Shown here: piece by piece, positions 52,646-60,623 of the stretch
Position numbering within the stretch: position 1 is the first letter of the stretch
Layout: the number at the start of each line of letters is the position of its first letter
From: an uncultured bacterium
GTDB taxonomy: Bacteria; Bacillota; Bacilli; Lactobacillales; Lactobacillaceae
Direction: 5' to 3'
Assembly: GCA_905214545.1 (NCBI GenBank)
Contig: CAJMMO010000003.1
Coordinates: 172,616-236,615, forward strand
DNA length: 64,000 bases
Made by a program: the position numbers and the translations under genes
The notes under the pieces: model-generated
Databases searched by the model: none
What the model was told of the DNA's origin: nothing
What the model saw: the letters and a program-made list of their open reading frames with translations, nothing else

Positions 52646-53266
52646 ATGGAAATTAAATTTAATGTACACGGCCAGCAACGAAAAGAATTGGTGACGAAGC
52701 TGGCTGACTATACTCATCGAAAGGCCGAATATCAATACACACCTACCTACGCTTATCAGATTGGCAAGTACACTGTTAACAAAGATGGAGTCCTAACATC
52801 CCCGGATGAGATCCCGGCCAATTTACTCGATTATCTTGAACAGCAAGGCTTCCACCCTACTGAAATAATCAAGTTGAACCTAGCCTACCAGCGAGATAAG
52901 TTTACAGATCAGGCTCTTGATAACCTGCGCCACCTAATCTGGGCTAAGGGGCAGTTAATTAAGGATGCTTGCCAGCTGGAAGCCCTCCCCTTAAACGTCG
53001 ATGAAAAACAGGTATCCTTCGATTGGTTTAAAGAAGTGAAACTTGACGATGCTTTGGCTTATCAACAATTTGTCGACAAGCTGGTCCAATATGCCATCAG
53101 CCACCAGCGAATCATGTCAGAACCACACGAAGAGAGTAATGAAAAATATGCTTTCCGCTGTTTCCTGCTACGCCTAGGATTTATCGGTCCCAAGTTTAAA
53201 GACCAACGGAAAGTATTGTTACACAACTTAACTGGATCAGCTGCTTTTAAGAACCAGGGGGACTAA
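52646..53266 (+). CDS. Phage-element conserved protein ('virulence-related' family), unknown function
   Basis: 206 residues, RBS AAGGAGGTACAG. N-terminal domain: FNVHGQQRKELVTKLADYTH, PTYAYQIGKYTVNKDGVLTS, which many Firmicutes elements carry between methylase and terminase and which is often labelled virulence protein without evidence. The C-terminal half is helical and ends YAFRCFLLRLGFIGPKFKDQ. No enzyme motif recognised. Confidence 0.7.
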   Translation: MEIKFNVHGQQRKELVTKLADYTHRKAEYQYTPTYAYQIGKYTVNKDGVLTSPDEIPANLLDYLEQQGFHPTEIIKLNLAYQRDKFTDQALDNLRHLIWAKGQLIKDACQLEALPLNVDEKQVSFDWFKEVKLDDALAYQQFVDKLVQYAISHQRIMSEPHEESNEKYAFRCFLLRLGFIGPKFKDQRKVLLHNLTGSAAFKNQGD

Positions 53267-53268
53267 TC

Positions 53269-53475
53269 ATGAATCGAATTAAGGACGAATTAGCTAAACG
53301 TAACCGAATCCGCCAGCAGGTCTTAAAAATCCGCAACACTGGTGAAGCCAATATGTTTGATGTGGAAAATGTCAAAAGACTGGCATACTACTATAACTGC
53401 CATGACTTAATCGATTACTTGAATACTGACCGCGCCGGATACGTAAATTTGATATTAACTGGCAAGTTTAATTAA
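53269..53475 (+). CDS. DUF5049-like small protein
   Basis: 68 residues: IRQQVLKIRNTGEANMFDVE, then VKRLAYYYNCHDLIDYLNTD and VNLILTGKFN, matching the DUF5049 pattern (R-x-x-G-x-x-N-M-F-D). Always found in phage late regions before terL; function unknown. Starts 2 bp after the preceding stop. Confidence 0.75.
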   Translation: MNRIKDELAKRNRIRQQVLKIRNTGEANMFDVENVKRLAYYYNCHDLIDYLNTDRAGYVNLILTGKFN

Positions 53476-53542
53476 TCATCAATCAAGCATTGAGTTAACA
53501 CTCAGTGCTTTTTTAGTACAACTGAAAGGATGTGATGCCCTC

Positions 53543-55141
53543 TTGCGAAAACTAAAAGATTACAAGCCAACTAGGTTCATGGCCAAGGACTCTACTTATA
53601 ACAAAGACGCAGCTGATTTTGCAGTTTCATTTATCGAATGCCTATGCCATACCAAGGGAACCTGGGCGGGTAAGCCTTTTGGCCTCATTGACTGGCAGGA
53701 AAAAATTATTCGCGACATTTTTGGCATCTTAAAACCTGATGGGTATCGTCAATTCAATACTGCCTATGTAGAAATCCCAAAGAAGCAAGGTAAATCAGAA
53801 CTAGCTGCCGCCATCGCTTTGTTACTCTGCTGTGCCGATGGTGAAGAACGAGCAGAGGTTTATGGTTGTGCTGCTGACCGTCAACAGGCCGCGATTGTTT
53901 TTGACGTCGCCGCTGATATGGTGCGGATGAACCCAGCCTTAAAAAAGCGTTGTAAGATCCTCGCTTCCCAAAAACGGCTGATCTATGAGCCAACTAATAG
54001 TTTCTATCAAGTCCTATCTGCCGATGCTTATTCCAAGCACGGTTTCAACGTGTCAGGAGTAATTTTTGATGAACTTCATACCCAACCGAACCGGAAACTA
54101 TACGACGTCATGACGAAAGGTTCGGGGGATGCCAGAACACAGCCCCTTTACTTTCTAATAACCACTGCTGGTAATGATGAACACTCTATCTGTTACCAGG
54201 TTCATCAAAAAGCAATCGACATCATGGAGGGCCGTAAACATGATCCCCGTTTTTATCCGGTAATTTACGGCGCCGGACGTGATGAAGATTGGTCGAGTCC
54301 AGAAGTTTGGAAAAAGGCCAATCCTTCTTTAGGAATTACGGTCAAAATGGAAAAAGTGAAAGATGCCTATAATTCAGCCAAAGAAAATCCTGCTGAAGAA
54401 AACACCTTCCGTCAACTCCGTTTAAATCAGTGGGTTAAACAAGATGTCCGATGGATGCCGATGGATAAATGGGATGCTTGTGCTTTCCCAGTTGATCCTA
54501 ATGAACTACGGGGACGAGATTGTTACGGTGGACTCGACCTGTCGTCGACTACTGATATCACTGATTTTGTTCTAGTGTTTCCACCAAGGGATGATTCTGA
54601 AGGTTATACCCTTCTACCCTATTTGTGGATTCCCGAAGATAATGTTGACTTACGAGTTCGGCGTGATCATGTTCCTTACGATATTTGGAAGCAGCAAGGT
54701 TACCTGCAAACCACGGAAGGTAATGTAGTTCACTACGGATTCATCGAACACTTTATTGATGATCTGGGAAAGAAATATCACATCCGTGAAATTGCCTTCG
54801 ACCGGTGGGGAGCTGTCGAAATGGTTCAAAATCTTGAAGGTATGGGATTCACCGTGGTCCCGTTTGGCCAGGGATTTAAGGACATGACGCCTCCAACTAA
54901 AGAACTAATGCGATTAACTCTGGAAAAGAAGATCGCTCATGGTGGTCATCCGGTCTTGCGTTGGATGATGGATAATATCTATATCCGCACTGACCCAGCT
55001 GGGAATATTAAACCTGACAAAGCTAAGTCAACTGAAAAAATTGATGGTGTAGTGGCCACCATTATGGGACTGGATCGTGCTATCCGAAATGAGGATAATG
55101 GTGACTCTGTTTATGATGGTCGAGGTCTATTAATGTTGTAA
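53543..55141 (+). CDS. terL: Terminase large subunit
   Basis: TTG start after GAAAGGATGTGATG. 532 residues. ATPase: VEIPKKQGKSELAAAIALLL (Walker A-like KKQGKS, ~76-82), Walker B GVIFDELHTQP (~170-180), coupling motif LYFLITTAGND. Nuclease: CYGGLDLSSTTDITDF (~315-330, Asp), later Asp in EIAFDRWGA and DKAKSTEKIDGVVA. It packages DNA into procapsids and cuts at cos. Terminase_1/YmfN branch. Confidence 0.93.
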   Translation: MRKLKDYKPTRFMAKDSTYNKDAADFAVSFIECLCHTKGTWAGKPFGLIDWQEKIIRDIFGILKPDGYRQFNTAYVEIPKKQGKSELAAAIALLLCCADGEERAEVYGCAADRQQAAIVFDVAADMVRMNPALKKRCKILASQKRLIYEPTNSFYQVLSADAYSKHGFNVSGVIFDELHTQPNRKLYDVMTKGSGDARTQPLYFLITTAGNDEHSICYQVHQKAIDIMEGRKHDPRFYPVIYGAGRDEDWSSPEVWKKANPSLGITVKMEKVKDAYNSAKENPAEENTFRQLRLNQWVKQDVRWMPMDKWDACAFPVDPNELRGRDCYGGLDLSSTTDITDFVLVFPPRDDSEGYTLLPYLWIPEDNVDLRVRRDHVPYDIWKQQGYLQTTEGNVVHYGFIEHFIDDLGKKYHIREIAFDRWGAVEMVQNLEGMGFTVVPFGQGFKDMTPPTKELMRLTLEKKIAHGGHPVLRWMMDNIYIRTDPAGNIKPDKAKSTEKIDGVVATIMGLDRAIRNEDNGDSVYDGRGLLML

Positions 55142-55169
55142 TTACGAAAAACTGAAAGGAGTTGATGCC

Positions 55170-56444
55170 ATGAGTCTATTTAATAAATTGTTCCATACTA
55201 ATAAAGCTTCACCCAAAAATACCCTATCCAGCACCATGTCATTTTTCTTCGGCAGTTCGATGGCTGGCCAAAATGTGACCGAACGCACCGCAATGCAGAA
55301 TACAGCAGTTTATGCTTGTGTGCGAGTCTTGGCTGAAGGATTAGCTGAACTGCCACTCCACATTTATCAATACACCAGCGATGGTGGTAAACAGCGAGCA
55401 ATTAACCACCCGCTTTATTTTTTGCTTCATGATGCGCCAAATCCAGAAATGACCAGTTTTATCTTTCGTGAAACCATGATGAACCATTTATTGCTGTGGG
55501 GTAACGCCTATGCACAAATCATTCGAAACGGTCAAGGCGGGATCACTGGGCTCTATCCTTTGATGCCTGATCGAATGGACGTTAACCGTGCTGCCAACGG
55601 TGAAATCTACTACACCTATACTCGCAACTACGATGATTACCAGGCAAAAAATAAATCGAAGCAAGTAATTCTCTTGTCCGATGAAGTCCTTCATATCGCA
55701 GGGTTAGGATTTGATGGTTTGATCGGCTACAGCCCTATTGCTATGGCTAAGAATGCGATTGGATTATCTATGGCCGCCGAACAATATGGAGCCACCTTCT
55801 TCAAAAATGATGCCACACCTGGTGGTGTTCTCGAGCATCCTAATGTAGTCAAAGACCCTGAACGACTTCGGAAAAGTTGGCAGTCACAATTTTCGGGATC
55901 TAATAATCACAGCATTGCTGTCTTGGAGGAAGGAATGACTTTTCACCAGCTTTCCATTCCACCTGACCAAGCGCAATTTCTTGATACCCGAAAATTCCAA
56001 CTCGACGAAATTGCCAGAATTTTTCGTGTTCCACCGCATATGGTTGGTGACCTAGACCGTTCAACTTTCTCAAATATTGAGCAGCAATCACTAGAATTCG
56101 TAAAGTACACCCTGAACCCTTGGTGTGTCCGTTGGGAACAAGCGATGAACCAGCAATTACTTTCACCTGACGACCAGCAGAAATACTTCATCAAATTCAA
56201 CGTTGATGGCCTGCTGCGCGGTGATTACGAAAGCCGCATGAATGGTTACGCAATTGGGCGCCAAAATGGTTGGTTGTCTGCAAATGATATTCGGGAACTT
56301 GAAGATCTTAACCGCATCCCTACTAATGAAGGCGGTGACGAATACTTGGTAAATGGTAATATGCTACCACTCAACCAAGCTGGTAACTTCTATCAAAAGC
56401 AATCTGCAAATAAGAACACAGAAAGTGAGGATGATCAATCTTGA
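55170..56444 (+). CDS. Portal protein (HK97 family)
   Basis: 424 residues, RBS AAAGGAGTTGATG. YACVRVLAEGLAELPLHIYQ (~45-65), NPEMTSFIFRETMMNHLLLW, GNAYAQIIRNGQGGITGLYP and IARIFRVPPHMVGDL (~280-294) are standard for phage_portal (HK97). Twelve copies form the ring at the capsid vertex through which DNA passes and to which connectors bind. Overlaps the protease start. Confidence 0.93.
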   Translation: MSLFNKLFHTNKASPKNTLSSTMSFFFGSSMAGQNVTERTAMQNTAVYACVRVLAEGLAELPLHIYQYTSDGGKQRAINHPLYFLLHDAPNPEMTSFIFRETMMNHLLLWGNAYAQIIRNGQGGITGLYPLMPDRMDVNRAANGEIYYTYTRNYDDYQAKNKSKQVILLSDEVLHIAGLGFDGLIGYSPIAMAKNAIGLSMAAEQYGATFFKNDATPGGVLEHPNVVKDPERLRKSWQSQFSGSNNHSIAVLEEGMTFHQLSIPPDQAQFLDTRKFQLDEIARIFRVPPHMVGDLDRSTFSNIEQQSLEFVKYTLNPWCVRWEQAMNQQLLSPDDQQKYFIKFNVDGLLRGDYESRMNGYAIGRQNGWLSANDIRELEDLNRIPTNEGGDEYLVNGNMLPLNQAGNFYQKQSANKNTESEDDQS

Positions 56445-57112
56445 AACGCTTCTGGAACTGGAATCAAGATGGCGATCAGCGTCAGCTAGCTATTTCTGGG
56501 GTAATTGCTCCCGATAGCTGGATTCATGACGATGTTTCGCCACAAGTATTCCAAGATGAACTTAATGAAAGCCAAGGACCAATCGATCTCTGGCTTAACT
56601 CACCCGGTGGCGACTGCACCGCTGCCAGTCAAATCTACACGATGTTGATGAATTATCCAAATGACGTCAACGTCAAAATCTCAGGAATTGCGGCTTCGGC
56701 AGCTTCAGTCATTGCCATGGCAGGGACGACCGTTTCGATGGCTCCTTCTGCTATGCTGATGATCCACAATCCCTTAACCATTGTTGGTGGCCAAGAAAAG
56801 GATCTCGATCACGCAGCTCAAATGCTAGTGGAAACTAAAGAAGCCATTATCAATGCTTACGAACTGAAAACAAACCTACCCCGCGAGAAGATTTCAGCCA
56901 TGATGGATGACGAAACCTGGATGAACGTTAACAAGGCCATCGAGTTAGGCTTCGCTGACCAAATGCTAGGTGACGATCACCAGCCCACAGATTGTTATTC
57001 CTATTCGGATAAGCAATCGGATCTCGTTGTCCTCAATAAACTCAAACGAACAAGCCAAAATACTATCTCTGTAAAGTCGCTACAAAAGCGGCTTTCTTTG
57101 TTATCACACTAA
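56441..57112 (+). CDS. ClpP-like head maturation protease
   Basis: TTG start overlapping the portal stop. 223 residues. ClpP fold with GPIDLWLNSPGGDCTAASQI (~45-65), catalytic Ser in ISGIAASAASVIAMAG (S-A-A-S-V), His in PSAMLMIHNPLTI (~103-115) and a late Asp. Cleaves the capsid delta domain during head maturation. Its gene stands directly before the capsid gene. Confidence 0.92.
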   Translation: MKRFWNWNQDGDQRQLAISGVIAPDSWIHDDVSPQVFQDELNESQGPIDLWLNSPGGDCTAASQIYTMLMNYPNDVNVKISGIAASAASVIAMAGTTVSMAPSAMLMIHNPLTIVGGQEKDLDHAAQMLVETKEAIINAYELKTNLPREKISAMMDDETWMNVNKAIELGFADQMLGDDHQPTDCYSYSDKQSDLVVLNKLKRTSQNTISVKSLQKRLSLLSH

Positions 57113-57133
57113 ATTTCAAGGAGGATTTTCTCT

Positions 57134-58312
57134 ATGACTAAGATTACCGAATTGCAAGAAAAACGTGCCCGTATTTGGAAACAAGCTAAGGATTTTCTCG
57201 ATGAAAAGCAAAAGCAATCTGATGTACTATCAGCTGAAGATAATGCCAAGTATGAAAAGATGGAACAAGACGTGGTTAATCTCGGGAAGGAAATTGATCG
57301 GCTCCATAAGCAAGCCAAAATTGAAGCAGAACTCAATCAGCCCACCAGTAAGGCCCTTACTAATTCCCCAACCGCTGGAAAACTACCGAAGAGTCAAGAC
57401 GCTTATGCGCAAAACTTCTGGCAAATGATGCGTGGTCATGCGGTCGTTGATGCACTGAAAGAAGGTACGGATCCAGATGGTGGCTTCCTAGTGCCCGACG
57501 AATTTGAAAACCAACTTATCCAAAAGTTGCAAGAAGCAAATGTCCTACGAACCATCAGCCATGTCATCCAAACCAACAGCGGTGAACACAAGATTCCGGT
57601 TGTTGCCAGCGAAGGAACAGCTGCTTGGCTTGAAGAAGAAGCAGCCTACACAGAGTCCAACACGCAATTTAGTCAGGTGTCACTAGGCGCCCATAAGTTA
57701 GGAACCCTAATCAAAGTGTCGGAAGAATTACTAAACGATTCCGCATTTGATTTGATGTCCTATCTCTCTGATGAATTTGGCCGCCGACTCGGTAATGCCG
57801 AAGAACAAGCCTTTTTAACCGGTACCGGTACTGGTCAACCTACTGGCATCTTAACTGACACTAATGGTGCTTCAGCCGGATCCACAGCTACTAAGGCCGA
57901 TACGTTAACTTTTGATGATTTAATCGATCTCTTCTATTCCTTAAAGGCGCCATACCGTCAAAATGCTGTCTTTTTGATGAACGATGACACTGTGAAGGCC
58001 ATCCGCAAGATGAAGGATAAGAATGACCAGTACATTTGGCAACCTTCCGTTCAGGCGGGCCAACCAGACCGAATTCTTAACTGTCCGGTTTACACTAGCC
58101 CATTCATGCCGACATTGGCTGCCGCCAATAAGCCGGTGCTTTTCGGTGATTTCAATTACTATTGGATTGCTGATCGTCAAGGTCGAACCTTTAAACGTCT
58201 TAATGAGCTTTACGCCGTAACTGGTCAAGTTGGCTTCTTAGGCTCACAACGAGTTGATGGCAAAGTCATTCTCCCTGAAGCAATCAAGACGCTCGCAATG
58301 GCTGCTAAGTAG
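57134..58312 (+). CDS. Major capsid protein (HK97 fold)
   Basis: 392 residues. The N-terminal ~100 residues are a coiled-coil scaffold (delta) domain (EKRARIWKQAKDFLDEKQKQ), probably removed by the protease. The mature part has GTDPDGGFLVPDEFENQLIQ, SGEHKIPVVASEGTAAWLEE, LTGTGTGQPTGIL and FGDFNYYWIADRQGRTFKRL, typical of HK97-type capsids. RBS AAGGAGGATTT. Confidence 0.94.
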   Translation: MTKITELQEKRARIWKQAKDFLDEKQKQSDVLSAEDNAKYEKMEQDVVNLGKEIDRLHKQAKIEAELNQPTSKALTNSPTAGKLPKSQDAYAQNFWQMMRGHAVVDALKEGTDPDGGFLVPDEFENQLIQKLQEANVLRTISHVIQTNSGEHKIPVVASEGTAAWLEEEAAYTESNTQFSQVSLGAHKLGTLIKVSEELLNDSAFDLMSYLSDEFGRRLGNAEEQAFLTGTGTGQPTGILTDTNGASAGSTATKADTLTFDDLIDLFYSLKAPYRQNAVFLMNDDTVKAIRKMKDKNDQYIWQPSVQAGQPDRILNCPVYTSPFMPTLAAANKPVLFGDFNYYWIADRQGRTFKRLNELYAVTGQVGFLGSQRVDGKVILPEAIKTLAMAAK

Positions 58313-58328
58313 AAAGGATTGATGAAAT

Positions 58329-58607
58329 GTGGCTACTATTACTTTGGCCGAAACAAAAGCCTACCTGAGGGTAGATAACACTGTTGAGGATGACCTCATC
58401 ACAAAGTTGATTGGATCGGCAACAGCTACGGTCGAGAATGTGCTTCGCCAACCACTATCAGCGTTTGATCCCCTCCCTGATGATATTCATACCGCCATTC
58501 TCTATACAGTGGCTTACCTTTATGAATATCGGGAAACAGCTGATTTTGATGCCATGATTAAATTTCTTCGGGCCATCTTGTCCCCTTACCGGAAGGAGGA
58601 ATTTTAA
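58329..58607 (+). CDS. Head-tail connector (gp6-like adaptor)
   Basis: GTG start after GAAAGGATTG. 92 residues: ITLAETKAYLRVDNTVEDDL, DLIxxLIGSATATVENVL, HTAILYTVAYLYEYRE; helical fold of phage gp6/gp15 adaptors that bind under the portal. Overlaps nothing; next gene starts at its stop codon. Confidence 0.87.
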   Translation: MATITLAETKAYLRVDNTVEDDLITKLIGSATATVENVLRQPLSAFDPLPDDIHTAILYTVAYLYEYRETADFDAMIKFLRAILSPYRKEEF

Positions 58608-58990
58608 TGCAACAGCAAAACGAACGTATCAGTAAGATTGCTGATATTGGTGAGCTAGATCGCCGCATTACGCTGACGAAAAAGAAATATGTCGGCGAAA
58701 ATCCTAATACTGGAATGTCGATGTACAAGGATGTTCGCCTGGGCGATGTCTGGGCAAAAGTTTCTGCCCTGCACGGTCAAGAGTATTACACGGCGGTTAG
58801 TGTGAAGTTGGAAAAACAATTGTCCTTTATTATACGATATCGCGATGATGTTGACGAAGAAACCAACATTTGGTTTGAAGGCCATGGCTATAACATTGGT
58901 TTTATTGATGACGTCAAGTATAACCACGAGTATATGGAGATCAAGGCTGAATATTCGAGAGGAGTTGATAATCCGAATGAAGACAACTAG
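58607..58990 (+). CDS. Head-tail adaptor / head closure protein
   Basis: 127 residues. IGELDRRITLTKKKY at the start, DVRLGDVWAKVSALHGQEYY in the middle and FIIRYRDDVDEETNIWFEGH, the beta-barrel stopper pattern (SPP1 gp16/HK97 gp9-like). It closes the filled head and presents the tail-binding surface. It is the last head gene; no tail gene follows. Overlaps the holin start by 14 bp. Confidence 0.87.
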   Translation: MQQQNERISKIADIGELDRRITLTKKKYVGENPNTGMSMYKDVRLGDVWAKVSALHGQEYYTAVSVKLEKQLSFIIRYRDDVDEETNIWFEGHGYNIGFIDDVKYNHEYMEIKAEYSRGVDNPNEDN

Positions 58991-59390
58991 TTTAACAATA
59001 ATTAATACTTGTTTTGGCGCAATTGGTGCCTTTCTTGGTTGGTTCCTAGGAGGACTCGACGGTTTCTTATATGTTCTCCTGATTTTTATGGTCGTGGACT
59101 ACATCACTGGAGTCCTTTGCGCAGTTAATGAGCATAAATTATCCAGTGAGATTGGTTTTCGCGGGCTTACTCGCAAAGTGCTAATTCTACTGTTGGTTGG
59201 CATTGCACACTGCCTTGATATTTACCTATTAAAGAACGGTTCTGCTATCCGCACTGCTACTATTTTCTTCTACATTTCTAATGAAGGTATTTCGCTGTTA
59301 GAAAATACAAGTCGATTAGGATTACCAGTGCCTGATAAATTAAAAAATGTCCTTCAACAACTTCACAACAAGGATGGTGACAAGCAATGA
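58977..59390 (+). CDS. Holin (phage_holin_4 / toxin-secretion holin family)
   Basis: Start ATG 58977 with GAGAGGAGTTGATAATCCG before it; longer frames overlap the adaptor gene out of frame. 137 residues with three to four hydrophobic segments (CFGAIGAFLGWFLGG, FLYVLLIFMVVDYITGVLCA, KVLILLLVGIAHCLDIYLL) and the DYITG motif of this family, then the late conserved NEGISLLENTSRLGLPVPDK. It forms membrane lesions that release the endolysin. Confidence 0.92.
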   Translation: MKTTSLTIINTCFGAIGAFLGWFLGGLDGFLYVLLIFMVVDYITGVLCAVNEHKLSSEIGFRGLTRKVLILLLVGIAHCLDIYLLKNGSAIRTATIFFYISNEGISLLENTSRLGLPVPDKLKNVLQQLHNKDGDKQ

Positions 59391-60265
59391 TTCCCGGAAT
59401 TGATATTTCTGAATGGCAAGGCCACGTAGACTTTAATGCAGTTAAAGCTAGTGGCATAAAATTCGTCCTAATTCGAGCTGGCTATGGTCGCTCTGCTAGC
59501 CAAGCAGATAATTATTTTGCTGAACACTACACACAGGAAAAAGCGGCTGGTTTACAAGTTGGTGCCTATTGGTACTCTTACGCTGTTTCACCAGCTGACG
59601 CAGCTAACGAAGCACGGGCTTGCTTAACCGTCCTTGGTAATCGTCACCTTGATTATCCAATCTACTTCAATCTAGAAGAAAAGTGGCAATTTGCTAATGG
59701 ACGCAACTTTTGTGATAGCTTAGTAAAAAGTTTCTGTAGTGTTTTGGAACAGAATAGTTGCTATGCGGGACTGTATATTTCTCGATCGCCATTGCAGAAT
59801 TATATATCCACCGCTGTTGCTCAGCGTTATGCCATCTGGATAGCCGAATATGGATCACGTTGTAACTATAGTGGCAACTATGGAATCTGGCAACATTCTT
59901 CAACTGGTTCGATTCCAGGTGTCAGTGGTAACTGTGACCTTGATTATGCCTACATTGATTACGCAGCAGTTATTAATAAAAAGCAACTAGTCACCAGAAA
60001 AGATCCTGATGAACTAGCCGTTGAAGTATTGAATGGCCAATGGGGTAACGGTGCCGACCGTCAACGACGATTAACTGCTGCCGGTTACGACTACGCGGTG
60101 GTGCAGGAAAAAGTTAACCAACTATTGAATCGTAAGTCAGTTGACCAAATTGCACGTGAAGTTATCCATGGTTTCTGGGGAAATGGTAATGAGCGAATTC
60201 TCCATTTGAAACAAGCTGGCTATGATCCAATTCAAATTCAAAAACGTGTCAATCAATTACTCTGA
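59387..60265 (+). CDS. GH25 endolysin with two CW_7 repeats
   Basis: 292 residues. The GH25 lysozyme domain (1-195) opens GIDISEWQGHVDF with the first catalytic Asp; the strand YPIYFNLEEKW keeps the catalytic Glu, but the neighbouring Asp usual in this motif (F-D-x-E) is Asn. CDLDYAYIDYAA holds the late Asp. Two C-terminal CW_7 repeats (DELAVEVLNGQWGNGADRQR; DQIAREVIHGFWGNGNERIL) bind peptidoglycan. Overlaps holin as ATGA. Hydrolyses the glycan strand for lysis, if the Asn is tolerated. Confidence 0.92.
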   Translation: MIPGIDISEWQGHVDFNAVKASGIKFVLIRAGYGRSASQADNYFAEHYTQEKAAGLQVGAYWYSYAVSPADAANEARACLTVLGNRHLDYPIYFNLEEKWQFANGRNFCDSLVKSFCSVLEQNSCYAGLYISRSPLQNYISTAVAQRYAIWIAEYGSRCNYSGNYGIWQHSSTGSIPGVSGNCDLDYAYIDYAAVINKKQLVTRKDPDELAVEVLNGQWGNGADRQRRLTAAGYDYAVVQEKVNQLLNRKSVDQIAREVIHGFWGNGNERILHLKQAGYDPIQIQKRVNQLL

Positions 60266-60270
60266 TTTAT

Positions 60271-60305
60271 GCCTGTGGACTCCGGTCTGCAGGCTTTTTT
60301 CTTTT
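60271..60305 (+). terminator. Terminator of late operon
   Basis: GCCTG and CAGGC arms with an inner CCGGT-containing loop, then T6CTTTT. Ends transcription after endolysin and sets off the recombinase unit. Confidence 0.7.
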
Positions 60306-60357
60306 GCCATGGTTTACTTTTACGCTTGTTCTGGCTTATTAGTGGAGGTAATTAAAC

Positions 60358-60588
60358 ATGGTGAAGAAAGTACAACCAGTAACCCATCAACCACTAATAA
60401 CAAGTAAGAATATTAGCTCAGAGCAATTAATGAATGATTTGCATTATCAACAATCAAAACAAATTATTCAAAGTCTACTCAACAAGGGACTAATTTCGAC
60501 TACTGAATTTAATGAAATAGATACTCTAAATAAACAATCATTTCTACCATTATTAGGACCTGGAAATATTGATACATCAAGGTTCTAG
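60358..60588 (+). CDS. SHOCT-like small protein upstream of recombinases
   Basis: 76 residues, RBS GTGGAGGTAATTAAAC. The core ISSEQLMNDLHYQQSKQIIQ, SLLNKGLISTTEFNEID fits the short SHOCT helix pair (L-x-G-x-I-T-x-x-E-F). Such proteins regularly precede serine recombinase genes in Firmicutes elements; perhaps a recombination directionality factor or regulator (inference). Confidence 0.7.
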   Translation: MVKKVQPVTHQPLITSKNISSEQLMNDLHYQQSKQIIQSLLNKGLISTTEFNEIDTLNKQSFLPLLGPGNIDTSRF

Positions 60589-60623
60589 AGCTAACATACC
60601 ACACTGACGAAAGGAGGATTGTC

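Noticed and set aside
58990..60360. Tail, tape measure or fibre genes hidden in the late region
   Set aside because: Every base between adaptor and recombinases is used by holin, endolysin, terminator and the SHOCT-like ORF; no frame on either strand resembles tail proteins.
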